This document shows, piece by piece, positions 43,440-52,563 of a stretch of DNA of 64,000 nucleotides. The notes under the pieces are model-generated. The model saw only the letters and a list, made by a program, of their open reading frames with translations. It made no database searches and was not told the origin of the DNA. Every line of letters begins with the position of its first letter. Position 1 is the stretch's first letter. This stretch comes from Chersky-840 sp963810195 (GTDB taxonomy: Bacteria; Actinomycetota; Acidimicrobiia; Acidimicrobiales; UBA8190), in NCBI GenBank assembly GCA_963810195.1, contig CAWEMO010000009.1:62001-126000 (forward strand). The letters run 5' to 3'. A program made the position numbers and the translations under genes.

Positions 43440-44549
43440 ATGGCGCACGTGGCCCCGTCGGCGATCTCGTTGGAGGGCGGGTCGCGGCTGCGCCGCATCC
43501 GGATGCCGACCCAGCCGCTCGGCCGCCACGTGATCCTGGCGCTCGGTGGCGCCGTGGTCCTCTATCTCGTCACCTCCGCCCTCAGCCCCTACAACGACTT
43601 CGAGGTCGGCGAGATCGCCCTGTTCGTCATCGCCCTGGCCGGTCTGAGCCTCCTCACCGGTGTCAACGGGCAGATATCGCTCGGCCACGGCGCCTTCATG
43701 GCGGTCGGCGCGTACACCACCGCCCTGCTCATGACCCACACCCATGTCAACTTCGTCCTCGAGCTGCTGGCGTCCATCGCCAGCGCCGGGCTCCTGGGGC
43801 TGTTGATCGGGATCCCCGCCACACGCCTGAAAGGGCCGTACCTGGCCGGCATGACGTTGCTCCTGGCGCTCGCCCTTCCCCCGATCGCCGACAAGTGGAG
43901 CACCACCTTCGGGGGTGACCAGGGCCTCACCACGACGGTTCCGAGCGCGCCGGGCTCCCTCAACCCCGAGAAGTGGCTGGCCTGGATCCAGATCATCGGA
44001 GCGCTCGTGATCCTGGTGCTGCTGGCCAACCTGCTTCGCAGTCGCTACGGACGCTCGTTTCGGGCCGTGCGCGACGACGAGATCGCCGCGTCGCTGGCGG
44101 GGATCCACGTGGCCCGGACCAAGGTCATGGCGTTCGTGATCAGCGCGGCGTGCGCCGGCCTGGCCGGCGCGTTCCTCGGGCTGTCCACCGGGGTCGTCAA
44201 CACCGGAGAGTTCCCCCTCACGCTCTCCATCCAGCTCCTCGCCGCCATGGTGCTCGGGGGGACCGGCAGCCTCATGGGCATGTGGTGGGGGGCGATCCTG
44301 CTGGTCTACCTCCCGCAATGGTCGACCTCGCTGTCGGGACATTTCAGCCTAGGGAGCGGCGCCAGCGCGTACCTCGCCACGATCATCTTCGGCGTCGTCC
44401 TGATCGTCGTCATGATCGCAGCCCCCACCGGCATCCAAGGGGGCCTCCGCTGGGCCTGGGCGCGCCTGATGCGCCTGAGGCCCGGATCTCACTCGATCTT
44501 CCCCGGGGCATCGAAGCGCACGGATGAGAGTATCCCAATCCGCCCATGA
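43440..44549 (+). CDS. livM: Branched-chain amino acid-type ABC transporter permease (LivM-like)
   Basis: A 369-residue permease, with helices throughout, that pairs with LivH. Family marks are ALAGLSLLTGVNGQISLGHGAFMAVGAYTTALL and the docking segment FRAVRDDEIAASLAGIHVARTKVMAFVISAACAGLAGAFLG. The ATG at 43440 is one base after the livH stop. The binding-protein gene begins 59 bp after its end with a good ribosome site, so all five genes form one operon in the order G-F-H-M-binding protein. Confidence 0.92.
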   Translation: MAHVAPSAISLEGGSRLRRIRMPTQPLGRHVILALGGAVVLYLVTSALSPYNDFEVGEIALFVIALAGLSLLTGVNGQISLGHGAFMAVGAYTTALLMTHTHVNFVLELLASIASAGLLGLLIGIPATRLKGPYLAGMTLLLALALPPIADKWSTTFGGDQGLTTTVPSAPGSLNPEKWLAWIQIIGALVILVLLANLLRSRYGRSFRAVRDDEIAASLAGIHVARTKVMAFVISAACAGLAGAFLGLSTGVVNTGEFPLTLSIQLLAAMVLGGTGSLMGMWWGAILLVYLPQWSTSLSGHFSLGSGASAYLATIIFGVVLIVVMIAAPTGIQGGLRWAWARLMRLRPGSHSIFPGASKRTDESIPIRP

Positions 44550-44608
44550 CGCGACACGTCACAACAAAACAGTGGTGCAAGGAACACGCGACGACAAAAG
44601 GAGCAGCG

Positions 44609-46015
44609 ATGAGACATAGCAACGGAAACTCCATGGGCAGGTGGACCCGTGGCCTCGTGACCGGTGTCATGGGGATCACCTTGTCCGCCACCGTGTTGTC
44701 GGCCTGTAGCTCTTCTCCCAAGGCCGCGCCGAGCGCATCGGTGCCGGGGGTGACCGCCAACAGCATCTCGCTCGGGGCGACCGTGCCCCTGACCGGGCCG
44801 GCCGCACCGGGATACGACGAGATCGCACCCGCCATGGACGCCGTCTTCGCCTGGGCGAACGCCCATGGAGGCATCTACGGCCGCAAGATCCACTACACCT
44901 ACCTCGACGACGGGTACAACCCCGCCAACACGGCGACACTGACCCGCAAGCTCGTCCTGCAGGACAACGTGTTCGCCGACATCGGGTCGCTGGGAACGCC
45001 CACCCAGTCGGCGGTGCAGGGATTCCTGAACTCGCAGAAGGTGCCCCAGCTCTTCATCGAGTCGGGGTGCAACTGTTGGAGCGATCCGAGCTACCCCTAC
45101 AGCTCCGGGTGGCAACCCCCCTACACGGTGGAAGGCAAGATCCTCGGGAGCTACGTCAAGGCCAACTTCGCCGGGAAGAAGATCGGGTACCTGTACCAGG
45201 GTGACGAGTTCGGGCAGGACTTCGTGAAGGGACTGGACATGGAGATCCCCTCGGCATCGGTGGTCTCCCGTCAGACCTACGACGCCAGCACGCTGGCCGG
45301 CCCTCTGTCGAACCAGATCGCGGCGTTGAAGGCCGCCGGAGCACAGGTGGTCGTGATGGCGACGATCCCGGCCGCGACCGCCCTGGCCATGCTCCCGGGC
45401 GCCGCCATCGGCTATCTCCCCCAGTACGTGCTCTCCAACGTCGGTGCGGACGCCCCGACCGTGGGCCCGCTGCTGACATCGTTCACCCAGAAGGGCGGGG
45501 GGACCGCGGCACAGGCCAAGGCGGCTGCCGGCCTCTTGAACGGGGTGATCACCGACTCGTACTTCGCACCCGAGTCCGAGGTGTCCAATCCGTGGGTCCA
45601 GGTCGAGAAGAAGCTCCTGGCGGACTACGCACCGAGCCTCTACGCCAAGTACGGGCTGGACGGCAACACCGGGTACGGCGTGGCACTGGCGTACACGGTC
45701 GTCCAGGCGCTGCAGGCGGCCGGCAAGAACCTGACCCGGGCGGGGCTGCTGTCGGCCATCGCCAAGTCCGGCAAGGACTTCGTCACTCCCGGCTTCGTGC
45801 CCCTGTCGTACTCGAGCACCGTGCACTACGGCATCCAGGGAGCCGAGGTCATCCGGCTCAGCGCCACGGCACCGCCGGCGGTGACGCCCACAGGGAGCTG
45901 GATCGGCGGCACGCCGGTCACCCCGGTGGAGGTCACCGACACCGGTTCGGCTCCCGTGACCAAGTACACGGGCACGATCTCGACGCCTCCGAAGAGCCTG
46001 GTGTCCACGTCGTAG
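44609..46015 (+). CDS. livK: Branched-chain amino acid-type ABC transporter substrate-binding lipoprotein
   Basis: A 468-residue type I periplasmic-binding-fold lipoprotein. Start at ATG 44609 with AAAGGAG six bases upstream; the signal ends at the lipobox LSAC. The domain shows ISLGATVPLTGPAAPGYDEIAPAMDAVFAWANAHGGIYGRKIHY, the usual LivJ/K opening, then GKKIGYLYQGDEFGQDFVKGL. A CNCW segment near residue 155 adds a Cys pair unusual for the family. Neighbouring family members bind amides, aromatics or other acids, so the ligand may not be leucine. A strong hairpin follows 39 bp after the stop. Confidence 0.92.
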   Translation: MRHSNGNSMGRWTRGLVTGVMGITLSATVLSACSSSPKAAPSASVPGVTANSISLGATVPLTGPAAPGYDEIAPAMDAVFAWANAHGGIYGRKIHYTYLDDGYNPANTATLTRKLVLQDNVFADIGSLGTPTQSAVQGFLNSQKVPQLFIESGCNCWSDPSYPYSSGWQPPYTVEGKILGSYVKANFAGKKIGYLYQGDEFGQDFVKGLDMEIPSASVVSRQTYDASTLAGPLSNQIAALKAAGAQVVVMATIPAATALAMLPGAAIGYLPQYVLSNVGADAPTVGPLLTSFTQKGGGTAAQAKAAAGLLNGVITDSYFAPESEVSNPWVQVEKKLLADYAPSLYAKYGLDGNTGYGVALAYTVVQALQAAGKNLTRAGLLSAIAKSGKDFVTPGFVPLSYSSTVHYGIQGAEVIRLSATAPPAVTPTGSWIGGTPVTPVEVTDTGSAPVTKYTGTISTPPKSLVSTS

Positions 46016-46053
46016 CCCGACGCCGGGCCGCGCCGGCCGCTGGAAGTGACGTT

Positions 46054-46087
46054 GCTGATGGCGGGGGTGCGATCCTCCGCCATCAGC
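46054..46087. terminator. 14-bp stem-loop between convergent genes
   Basis: GCTGATGGCGGGGG (46054-46067) pairs with 46074-46087 (one G-T pair) around a 6-base loop. It lies between the stops of the livK-like gene (46015) and the convergent dienelactone-hydrolase-family gene (46109), so it can serve both. No T-tract on either side. Confidence 0.75.
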
Positions 46088-46108
46088 GCGTCCGGGCCCG
46101 CCTCGTGG

Positions 46109-46900
46109 CTACGGGATCTGCAGTCGCGCCTTGAAGAAGTCGAGTACCTGGTGGAGTGCAGCGCGGGTGGGCGTGCCGTCGCGGTCGTCGAGGTGCTCTG
46201 TCAACACGGAGTGGGCATGGCGGGGATGGCCATAGGGGTTGTCCTGCGACGAGTCGAGCTCCACGGCCACGAAGCCGTCACCCAGCTCGCGGCGCAACGT
46301 CTCGAAGCGCTCGGCGAAGCAGAAGGGGTCCTTGGTGAACCTGAGCCCGATGACACACGCTCCCTCGGCCACCCGCTGCCTCACCTTGGCGAGATCCGCG
46401 TCGGAGATCCCGATGTCCGCCTTGCGCCTCTTCGACACCGGGAAGGGCAGAGACGGCTGGCTCAGCACCGGTGCCACCACCGTGTCGTCCACCATCATGG
46501 CCAGCGCGAAGCCACCGGTGAAGCACATGCCGACCACACCGACGCCCGGCCCACCGCACCGTTTGTGCTCGTCGGCCGCGAGCGCACGGAGCCAGACGGT
46601 GATCGGGCTCGTCTTCTTCAGGGCGAGCACGGAGAATTCACGCGAGATGCAGGCCGGACCGAACGCCTTGAACATCGTGGAGGCCGACGGCTCGGCACCG
46701 GGTCGGCCGAAGAGGTGCGGCATCACCGTGGTGCAGCCGATAGCCGCCACCCTGCGGGCGAACTCGGCCACGTGGGGGGTGATGCCGGGCATCTCGGCGA
46801 TCACGATCACCGCCGGGCCCGAGCCCAGGCGGTACACGTCCCGGGTCTTACCCTGCGCGCTGAACCGCTCCTTGGCGAAATCACCCAGCGTGTCGTCCAT
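46109..46900 (-). CDS. Dienelactone hydrolase-family protein
   Basis: A 263-residue alpha/beta hydrolase with a cysteine nucleophile: VVGMCFTGGFALAMM (G-x-C-x-G-G, as in dienelactone hydrolase). The oxyanion-strand region is VIVIAEMPGITPHVAEFARRVAAIG, and the late HPRHAHSVLTEH segment holds the catalytic His. Dienelactone hydrolases act in ring-cleavage pathways of aromatics, but many homologues have other roles. It lies 50 bp downstream of the PhyH-type dioxygenase gene on the same strand, so the two may act together in degradation. Confidence 0.88.
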   Translation of the reverse strand: MDDTLGDFAKERFSAQGKTRDVYRLGSGPAVIVIAEMPGITPHVAEFARRVAAIGCTTVMPHLFGRPGAEPSASTMFKAFGPACISREFSVLALKKTSPITVWLRALAADEHKRCGGPGVGVVGMCFTGGFALAMMVDDTVVAPVLSQPSLPFPVSKRRKADIGISDADLAKVRQRVAEGACVIGLRFTKDPFCFAERFETLRRELGDGFVAVELDSSQDNPYGHPRHAHSVLTEHLDDRDGTPTRAALHQVLDFFKARLQIP

Positions 46901-46950
46901 GGCCCTTCCGTCGCGATGCGCCCCTCACCGGCCCGATCCTCGCCACGGGT

Positions 46951-47829
46951 CTACGGATGCCAAGGGGCTGCGTGCCGGTACGGCGTGATGTCCATGCCCG
47001 GATAGCGGGCGGAGACGTCCGCGAGCGTCTGCTCGTTCCAATAGTCGTCCCCGGGCCGGGGAAAGCCGAAAAGGTCGCGCTCTCGAACCGTGCATCGTGG
47101 CATCAGCTTGGCCCAGCGATGGGGGGCCTGCTTGGGCCACGCCATCTTGCCGCCCCACGTCGTCCCCCTTGCCTGGAAGTCCACCAGCAGCGAAAAGCGG
47201 GAGTGCCGGTCCCCGGTCAGGTCCGAGCCGCGGTGCAAGATGTCGGTGCGGTACACGAGCAGGGTCCCGGCGGGGCCCACGGCGGGCACCTCTTCATCGG
47301 CCAGCGCCCCGAACTCGATGTACAGGGGCGTGAAGGGCACCCCCCTGCCGCGTTCGTAGGGGACGATCCTGGTCGGGCCGTCTTCCTCGGTGACGTCGGA
47401 GAGGAAGAGGAACGTCGTCAGCTGCTGGTACCGGCCGTCGAGGCGGGGAGCCACCAGGCTGTGGCTGCCGTAGTCACGGTGCAGAGGCTGGTCGTAGTTG
47501 CTGGCACCTGCGTACTTGGCCCACAACTCGACTTTGTAGAGGTGCAACTCGGCGGTACCGAGGTAGCGCTCGGCCGCGTCGACGAGGTCCGGGTGGAAGG
47601 CCAGCCGGTTCAGGTCCCAGGACCGGTAGGGGAACTCCTCGACGCCGGCGAACTGGTCCGTGGCGTACTGGGAATGGCCGGTCGGGTCCGCGAAGTACTC
47701 CTCGGGCGTGGGGAAGTGCAACCACAGGGCTTGTTGCGCCATCTTCAATTCGTCGGGAGCGAGGAACCCCTCGACGAGGGTGAACCCCTTTTCGCGTACC
47801 TCGTCGAGAGCGCTGTCCGGTACCCGCAC
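46951..47829 (-). CDS. Fe(II)/2-oxoglutarate-dependent dioxygenase, phytanoyl-CoA dioxygenase (PhyH) family
   Basis: About 292 residues from the GTG at 47829 (VRVPDSALDEVREKGFTLVEGFLAPDEL); the open frame reaches 47898, but that part is not family-like. The iron facial triad is visible as LHRDYGSH (H-x-D) and LHRGSDLTG (distal His), with the Arg of SRFSLLVDFQAR for 2-oxoglutarate. PhyH enzymes hydroxylate lipids, betaines, phosphonates and natural products; the substrate is unknown. The alcohol dehydrogenase is divergent, its start 83 bp away, so the two may share regulation. Confidence 0.9.
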   Translation of the reverse strand: MRVPDSALDEVREKGFTLVEGFLAPDELKMAQQALWLHFPTPEEYFADPTGHSQYATDQFAGVEEFPYRSWDLNRLAFHPDLVDAAERYLGTAELHLYKVELWAKYAGASNYDQPLHRDYGSHSLVAPRLDGRYQQLTTFLFLSDVTEEDGPTRIVPYERGRGVPFTPLYIEFGALADEEVPAVGPAGTLLVYRTDILHRGSDLTGDRHSRFSLLVDFQARGTTWGGKMAWPKQAPHRWAKLMPRCTVRERDLFGFPRPGDDYWNEQTLADVSARYPGMDITPYRHAAPWHP

Positions 47830-47911
47830 AACTCCGCACAGTACGCCAGTCCGCGTCGGAGCGCCCCGTGAAGGCTGGGATCGCACGCCGAGAACCACGT
47901 AACCTGCTTCG

Positions 47912-49096
47912 GTGCGCGCCGTTCAATTCGACATGGCCGATGCCGCCTTCCCGGCTTCCCTCGTGGACCTTCCCGAGCCCGAATTGCCCGGAGCAGCCTG
48001 GGCCCGTGTGGCGGTGGCGACGGGAGGGATCTGCGGGAGCGACCTCCACCTGTTCTCCCACAACACCGGCCCGTCGCCCACTCTGGTCTCGATGGGATCC
48101 TTTCCCTTCGTGCTCGGCCACGAGATCGCCGGACGCGTGGTCGAAGCAGGAAGTGAGTGCCCCCATGCGGTGGGGACGCGGGTCGCCGTCGACCCCTGTC
48201 TCCCCTGTGCAGCCCGGGGGATCGACCCGCCGTGCCCGAATTGCCGGCGCGGCGCGACGTCGTCGTGCCTCAACCTCGACAGCCGGCTCGTGACCGGCGG
48301 CCGCACGCTCGGGTTCACCCAGGGTCTGGGCGGCGGGTGGGGCGAGCAGGCACTGGCCCACGCCTCGATGTTGCACCCGCTCCCCGCGGCCGTGCCCGAC
48401 CGCGGCGCCAGCCTCTACGAACCGGTCTCGATCGCCTGCCACGGGCTCCTGCGCGCCGCGCCCCGAGACGGTGACCCGGTGCTCGTGGTGGGCGCCGGGG
48501 TCCTCGGGCTCGCCGTCGTGGCCTCGCTCAAGGGTCTCTTCCCCGCGTGCCCGGTGACGGTGCTCGCCCGCCACGCACATCAGGCCGAAGCCGCCGCCGC
48601 CTGCGGCGCGGACCACGTCGTGCGCAGCGAGGCCGCCAGCGCGCACTTCGAGGAGCTGGGGCGCCTGACCGGATCGCGGATCGTGGGTCGCAAGGCCGAC
48701 GTGATGCTCATGGGGGGATTCCCTTACGTCGTCGAGGCCGTCGGGGCTCCCCAGACCGTCACCGAGGCGCTGCGAGCCGTCGCCCACCGGGGCACGGTCC
48801 TGCTCCTCGGCGCAGCGGGCATCAGCGAAGTCGACCTGACGCCGATCTGGTACAAGGAGGCCGCGCTGGTGGGTTCGATCGATCACGCCGTCGATGCGTG
48901 CTCCTCGCCCGGGCCCGGCGGTGGGCACGAACGTCATTCGGTCGACCGGGCGCTCGACATCCTGGCGGCGGGGCTTCTCCCCTACGACGTCGTCGTGACC
49001 CACGAGTTCCCCCTCGAGGACTACCGCCGTGCGGTCGAGACCGCCATCGACCGGGGCGGCTCCCAGGCCATCAAGGTCGTCTTCCGTCCTTCGTGA
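47912..49096 (+). CDS. Zinc-dependent medium-chain alcohol dehydrogenase
   Basis: A 394-residue NAD(P)-dependent dehydrogenase starting at GTG 47912. Catalytic zinc ligands: CGSDLH (Cys) and GHEIAGRVVE (His, Glu). The structural zinc loop is represented by CLPCAARGIDPPCPNCRRGATSSC, which is longer than usual with six cysteines. The Rossmann motif is VLVVGAGVLGLAVVASL. It resembles the glutathione-independent threonine- or sorbitol-type branch. Probably oxidises an alcohol produced by the divergent PhyH dioxygenase, but that link is inferred only from position. Confidence 0.9.
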   Translation: MRAVQFDMADAAFPASLVDLPEPELPGAAWARVAVATGGICGSDLHLFSHNTGPSPTLVSMGSFPFVLGHEIAGRVVEAGSECPHAVGTRVAVDPCLPCAARGIDPPCPNCRRGATSSCLNLDSRLVTGGRTLGFTQGLGGGWGEQALAHASMLHPLPAAVPDRGASLYEPVSIACHGLLRAAPRDGDPVLVVGAGVLGLAVVASLKGLFPACPVTVLARHAHQAEAAAACGADHVVRSEAASAHFEELGRLTGSRIVGRKADVMLMGGFPYVVEAVGAPQTVTEALRAVAHRGTVLLLGAAGISEVDLTPIWYKEAALVGSIDHAVDACSSPGPGGGHERHSVDRALDILAAGLLPYDVVVTHEFPLEDYRRAVETAIDRGGSQAIKVVFRPS

Positions 49097-49218
49097 CGGG
49101 GTCCCGTTGCGGGGCCCGGGGGGTGACCGCGTCCGGCCCTTGATTGCTCGGGGCAACGGTTGGCAGGGCCAAGGTACCGGGGGCCGTCAAGGTTGCCTGT
49201 CCGGAGGCCGATCTCGAC

Positions 49219-51306
49219 ATGGTGGAGGACTCGGCCACCGCGCAGCAGCTCGCCAACTCGATGTTCGGGGCCCTTCTCGCCGTCGTGCACCAGATCGGTG
49301 GGGATGTCAGTGTCACCAAGGTCCTGGCCCGGGCACGAGAGCGTCGATCGGCCGCCGATCTCCGACGCCCCGACGGGTGGAGCTCGTACGAGCAGGGCCT
49401 CGCCCTGTTCCAATCGGCCGCCGACGTCCTCGACGACCCCGACGTCGGGCGCAAGGCCGGCGTGGAGGTCTTCCGCCAGTACGCAGGGACCGAGGTCCTG
49501 GCACTGCTGAGATCAATCGGATCGCCAGCCGAGATGCTCCGTGCCTACCCCGCGATTTCCGCCAAACAATCGACCATCACGCGCTCGGAAGTCGTCGAGG
49601 TCGACGAGACCCACGGACTGATCAGTGTCGTGACCCCGCACCACAAGAGGGACCCGCTCTTCTGCGGATACACGTTGGGGGCACTCTCGCAGTTCCCTGT
49701 GTTGTTCGGCATGGAACCGGCCAACGTCGAGGAGCTCGAATGCCAGACTCGGGGTGATGCCCGTTGCCTCGTCCGGGTGGGCTGGGACCCCAAGTCCTCG
49801 GTCGAGGCGAGCCTCGAGCGTGAAGTCGTGGTCCTGCGGGAGCAGGCTGAGGTCCTGACCAAGCGCTTCGAGTCCCTGGAGTCGGTGGCCAAAGACCTCG
49901 CTTCCACTCGCGACGTCAACTCCATGCTGGAGACGATCACCCGGAGAGCCGGCGTCGCCGTCCGCGCCCCCCGCTACCTCCTCGTCGCCCAGCTGCCGGG
50001 TGACGTCACCCCTCGCATCCACCACGTGGGCTTCACCGACGACGAGGCCGAGCAGGCCGCCCACGCCCTCCTGCACTCCGATGCCAAGCCGAACGACCCA
50101 TCGCGCCTCGTCGTCGACATCGAGTCGACCCGCGGCCACTTCGGGCGGCTGGCGGCGTTCTATCCCGAGCACTACCACTTCCTGCCCCAGGAGCGGTCAC
50201 TCTTGATGGCATACGCCGGGCATGCCGCGGCAGCACTCGAGACGGCGGCCGCACTCGATGATTCGCGTGAGCGCAATGCAACACTCAGCGCGTTGCTGGC
50301 CCTCGGCAACGCACTGGCCGCCGTGTCCAGCCGGACCGAGGTCGCACAACGCCTGGCCGATGCCGTACCGGTCGTAGCGGGCGTCGACCAGGCGCATGTA
50401 CTGCTGTGGGACCACGGTGACGCCCTGTTGGCCCGTACCGCATCGACGTCACGACCGTTCCTCGACCACGCAGCCCCCGGCTACGGCGCGCTGCGCAACA
50501 CCGCCTTGGCGAGCCGTTTGCTCGAGATGGCGACACCGACAGTGGTGGGTGCCACGTCGGATCCGATCCTGTGCTCGATCGTGTCACTCGCCGGGCTCAC
50601 CGAGGGCATCCTGGTTCCGATCACGGCACGGAACACCCTCTTCGGCGTCCTCGTGGCCGGATCCGACGGCAGCGCACTGAGAGCCGAGGACGCGCTGTGG
50701 GAGCGCCTGAGCGGCGCGGCCAGCCTGGCGGCAACCGCTCTGGACGGCGTGGCTCTGCTCGAGGAAGTGCGCCACCAGGCACTTCACGACCCGGTTACCG
50801 ACCTCGCCAACTCGCGGCTCTTCGAGGACAGGGTGACCCAGTCCCTGTCCATGGCGCGTCGCAACCGCAACCGGCTCGCACTGCTCTTCGTGGACCTCGA
50901 CCGCTTCAAGCACGTCAACGACAGTCACGGGCACAAGGTCGGTGACGAGCTGCTGCGCGCCGTCGCGGAGCGCCTTCTCGTGACGCTGCGCCAAGAAGAC
51001 ACGGTGGCCCGGATCGGCGGCGACGAATTCGGCATCCTCCTGCAGCGGGTGGCGCACACCGCTGACGCCGAAGTCGTCGCGGCCGAAGTCGTCACTGCGC
51101 TGGGCGAGCCCTTCGTCATCCGTGGCCTCACCTTGTCGATCGGGGCCAGCGTGGGGGTCACGGTGTTCCCCCAGGGCACGGACACCTACGACACGGTCGT
51201 CTCCCGCGCCGATTCGGCCATGTACCGGGCCAAAGCCGACGGGCGGGGCCGGTTCACCACCGCGCAACCGGCGACGGAACCCCGTCTGGGTCGAGCCCGG
51301 GCCTAG
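49219..51306 (+). CDS. V4R-like, GAF, GAF, GGDEF signalling protein (diguanylate cyclase)
   Basis: A 695-residue cytoplasmic protein. An N-terminal V4R/heme-NO-type domain (LGALSQFPVLFGMEPANVEELECQTRGDARCLVRVGW), two GAF domains (about 220-345 and 360-510), and a C-terminal GGDEF domain (DPVTDLANSRLF, LFVDLDRFKHVNDSHGHKVGDELL, IGGDEFGILL, SADSAMYRAKADGRG). The active-site GGDEF is intact, so it probably makes cyclic di-GMP in response to a ligand of the sensors. The ATG at 49219 is chosen over a weak TTG at 49144 because residues before it are not family-like. No EAL or HD-GYP partner is adjacent; the second GGDEF protein is at 58073. Confidence 0.9.
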   Translation: MVEDSATAQQLANSMFGALLAVVHQIGGDVSVTKVLARARERRSAADLRRPDGWSSYEQGLALFQSAADVLDDPDVGRKAGVEVFRQYAGTEVLALLRSIGSPAEMLRAYPAISAKQSTITRSEVVEVDETHGLISVVTPHHKRDPLFCGYTLGALSQFPVLFGMEPANVEELECQTRGDARCLVRVGWDPKSSVEASLEREVVVLREQAEVLTKRFESLESVAKDLASTRDVNSMLETITRRAGVAVRAPRYLLVAQLPGDVTPRIHHVGFTDDEAEQAAHALLHSDAKPNDPSRLVVDIESTRGHFGRLAAFYPEHYHFLPQERSLLMAYAGHAAAALETAAALDDSRERNATLSALLALGNALAAVSSRTEVAQRLADAVPVVAGVDQAHVLLWDHGDALLARTASTSRPFLDHAAPGYGALRNTALASRLLEMATPTVVGATSDPILCSIVSLAGLTEGILVPITARNTLFGVLVAGSDGSALRAEDALWERLSGAASLAATALDGVALLEEVRHQALHDPVTDLANSRLFEDRVTQSLSMARRNRNRLALLFVDLDRFKHVNDSHGHKVGDELLRAVAERLLVTLRQEDTVARIGGDEFGILLQRVAHTADAEVVAAEVVTALGEPFVIRGLTLSIGASVGVTVFPQGTDTYDTVVSRADSAMYRAKADGRGRFTTAQPATEPRLGRARA

Positions 51307-51350
51307 AGCCGGGCGGCCCGGACGGGTCAGGAAACGGTCGCCGGGGCCGG

Positions 51351-51738
51351 TCAGCGCGAGGATCCGCTCCCGTAGGGCCGGGTCAGGATCTCCAGGAGAT
51401 GGCCGTCGGGATCCGGGAAGTACACGCCTCGACCGCCGTCGTTGCGGTTGATCTCGCCGAGCCGGGTCCTCTCCGGGTCGGCCCAGAACTCGAGCCCCTG
51501 TCCGCTGATGCGCCCGAATGTCGTCGAATTCCTCTTCGGTGACGAGGAACGCGTAGTGCTGAGCGCTCATCTCGCCACCGATCTCGCGAAAGTCGAGCGA
51601 CAGGTCGTTGGAGAGCTCGACGACGAGGAAGGGGCCGAAGCGGAACGGGGGCTCGATCCCCAAGATCTGCGCCAGGAAGGTCGCCGACACCTGTTGGTCA
51701 CGGCACCAGACGATGGTGTGGTTGAGCCGGACGCTCAT
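51351..51738 (-). pseudogene. Frameshifted glyoxalase/VOC-family protein
   Basis: Start at 51738 (SVRLNHTIVWCRDQQVSATFLAQILG) and reading through LVVELSNDLSLDFREIGGEMSAQHYAFLVTEEEFDDI fits a small VOC dioxygenase/glyoxalase-like protein. Then the frame is lost. The second half (GRISGQGLEFWADPERTRLGEINRNDGGRGVYFPDPDGHLLEILTRPYG) is intact in another frame to a stop at 51351. The break near 51517 needs two bases restored (or one removed), where ancestral ATTTTC may have become ATTC. Metal-ligand pattern H..E..H..E is otherwise complete. Probably inactive or a sequence error. Confidence 0.75.
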
Positions 51739-51768
51739 GCGGCGGCGGCGAGGGTCATCGGTCGTCGC

Positions 51769-52188
51769 TCACGCGGCCACCAGCGCATCGGTCAGTCCGT
51801 CGATGCCCGCAAGCCTGGCGGCGAGCCCTTCGCCGAGGTGATAACGGGCCGCGAGTGTGTTCGGAGCGGTGTAGCTGACCTTGGTCTGCGCGCCGTCGGC
51901 CCACACCAACACCTTCATAGGCAGATCGAGTGCCACGAGCGGCGCCCATACCATGACCGGTGTCCCGGCTTCGGGGCTGCCGAAGATGACGACCTTGGTC
52001 TCGCGCAGCTCGAGGCCCCGGTCCCTGGCCTCACCGCCGTGATCGATGACGGCGAATACCTTCATCCCCTTGGCCGCCGTCAGCTCCAGGAGCCTCGCCA
52101 CCGTATCGGCGACAGAGCGGGGGCTCTGCTTGGTCACGATCCCTTCTGCACCCGTAGTGCCCCTATCGGCTGAGGCTCCGTCTGTCAT
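51769..52188 (-). CDS. DUF302 family protein
   Basis: A 139-residue protein with the DUF302 pattern: PRSVADTVARLLELTAAKGMKVFAVIDHGGEARDRGLELRETKVVIFGSPEAGTPVMVWAPLVALDLPMKVLVWADGAQTKVSYTAP. The start is put at ATG 52188, since the 18 residues before it are Pro/Arg-rich. DUF302 proteins are small, often stress-linked, and of unknown biochemical role. It lies 31 bp upstream of the broken VOC gene on the same strand and downstream of the LLM remnant. Confidence 0.85.
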   Translation of the reverse strand: MTDGASADRGTTGAEGIVTKQSPRSVADTVARLLELTAAKGMKVFAVIDHGGEARDRGLELRETKVVIFGSPEAGTPVMVWAPLVALDLPMKVLVWADGAQTKVSYTAPNTLAARYHLGEGLAARLAGIDGLTDALVAA

Positions 52189-52251
52189 CGCCCACCTCCC
52201 GGGACAGTCGGGCCGAACGGGCCCGGGCACCGACCTGGTCAAGCCCTGACG

Positions 52252-52395
52252 TCAGTGCCGGTGCCGTCGCTCCTTCTCGAAGAACTCGAGGAATCCGCGC
52301 TGGTTCGACCCGATCTGGTTGACGTAGACCTCGTCGAACCCCGCTTCAATGTACTGCGAGGTCGCCTCGAGATGCCTCTCGTCGGCTACTCCCCC
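52252..52395 (-). pseudogene. 3' remnant of an F420-dependent LLM-class oxidoreductase
   Basis: The minus strand reads DERHLEATSQYIEAGFDEVYVNQIGSNQRGFLEFFEKE before a stop at 52252. This is the C-terminal end of LLM-class, F420-dependent oxidoreductases (usual pattern HLE--REF-DAGFDHLY-HQIGPDQEGFL-F). No start or catalytic barrel is upstream: the 160 bp to the divergent BrkB gene encode nothing similar. Only about 45 codons remain, so it is a deletion remnant. Confidence 0.75.
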
Positions 52396-52563
52396 ATCTC
52401 TTCATCGCTTTCGCGGCGGGGGTTTTCGTGACCGTCGTCCTCGGCAGGCCCTTCCACGTGGTCGACCGGCGTCCGATGGTGATGCCGGTCGTCACCGTCC
52501 GGCACGGACACCACAGAAATATCGGCGTTGTTCCGCTGTCGTCCATTGGGTAGAACGGTGCCG

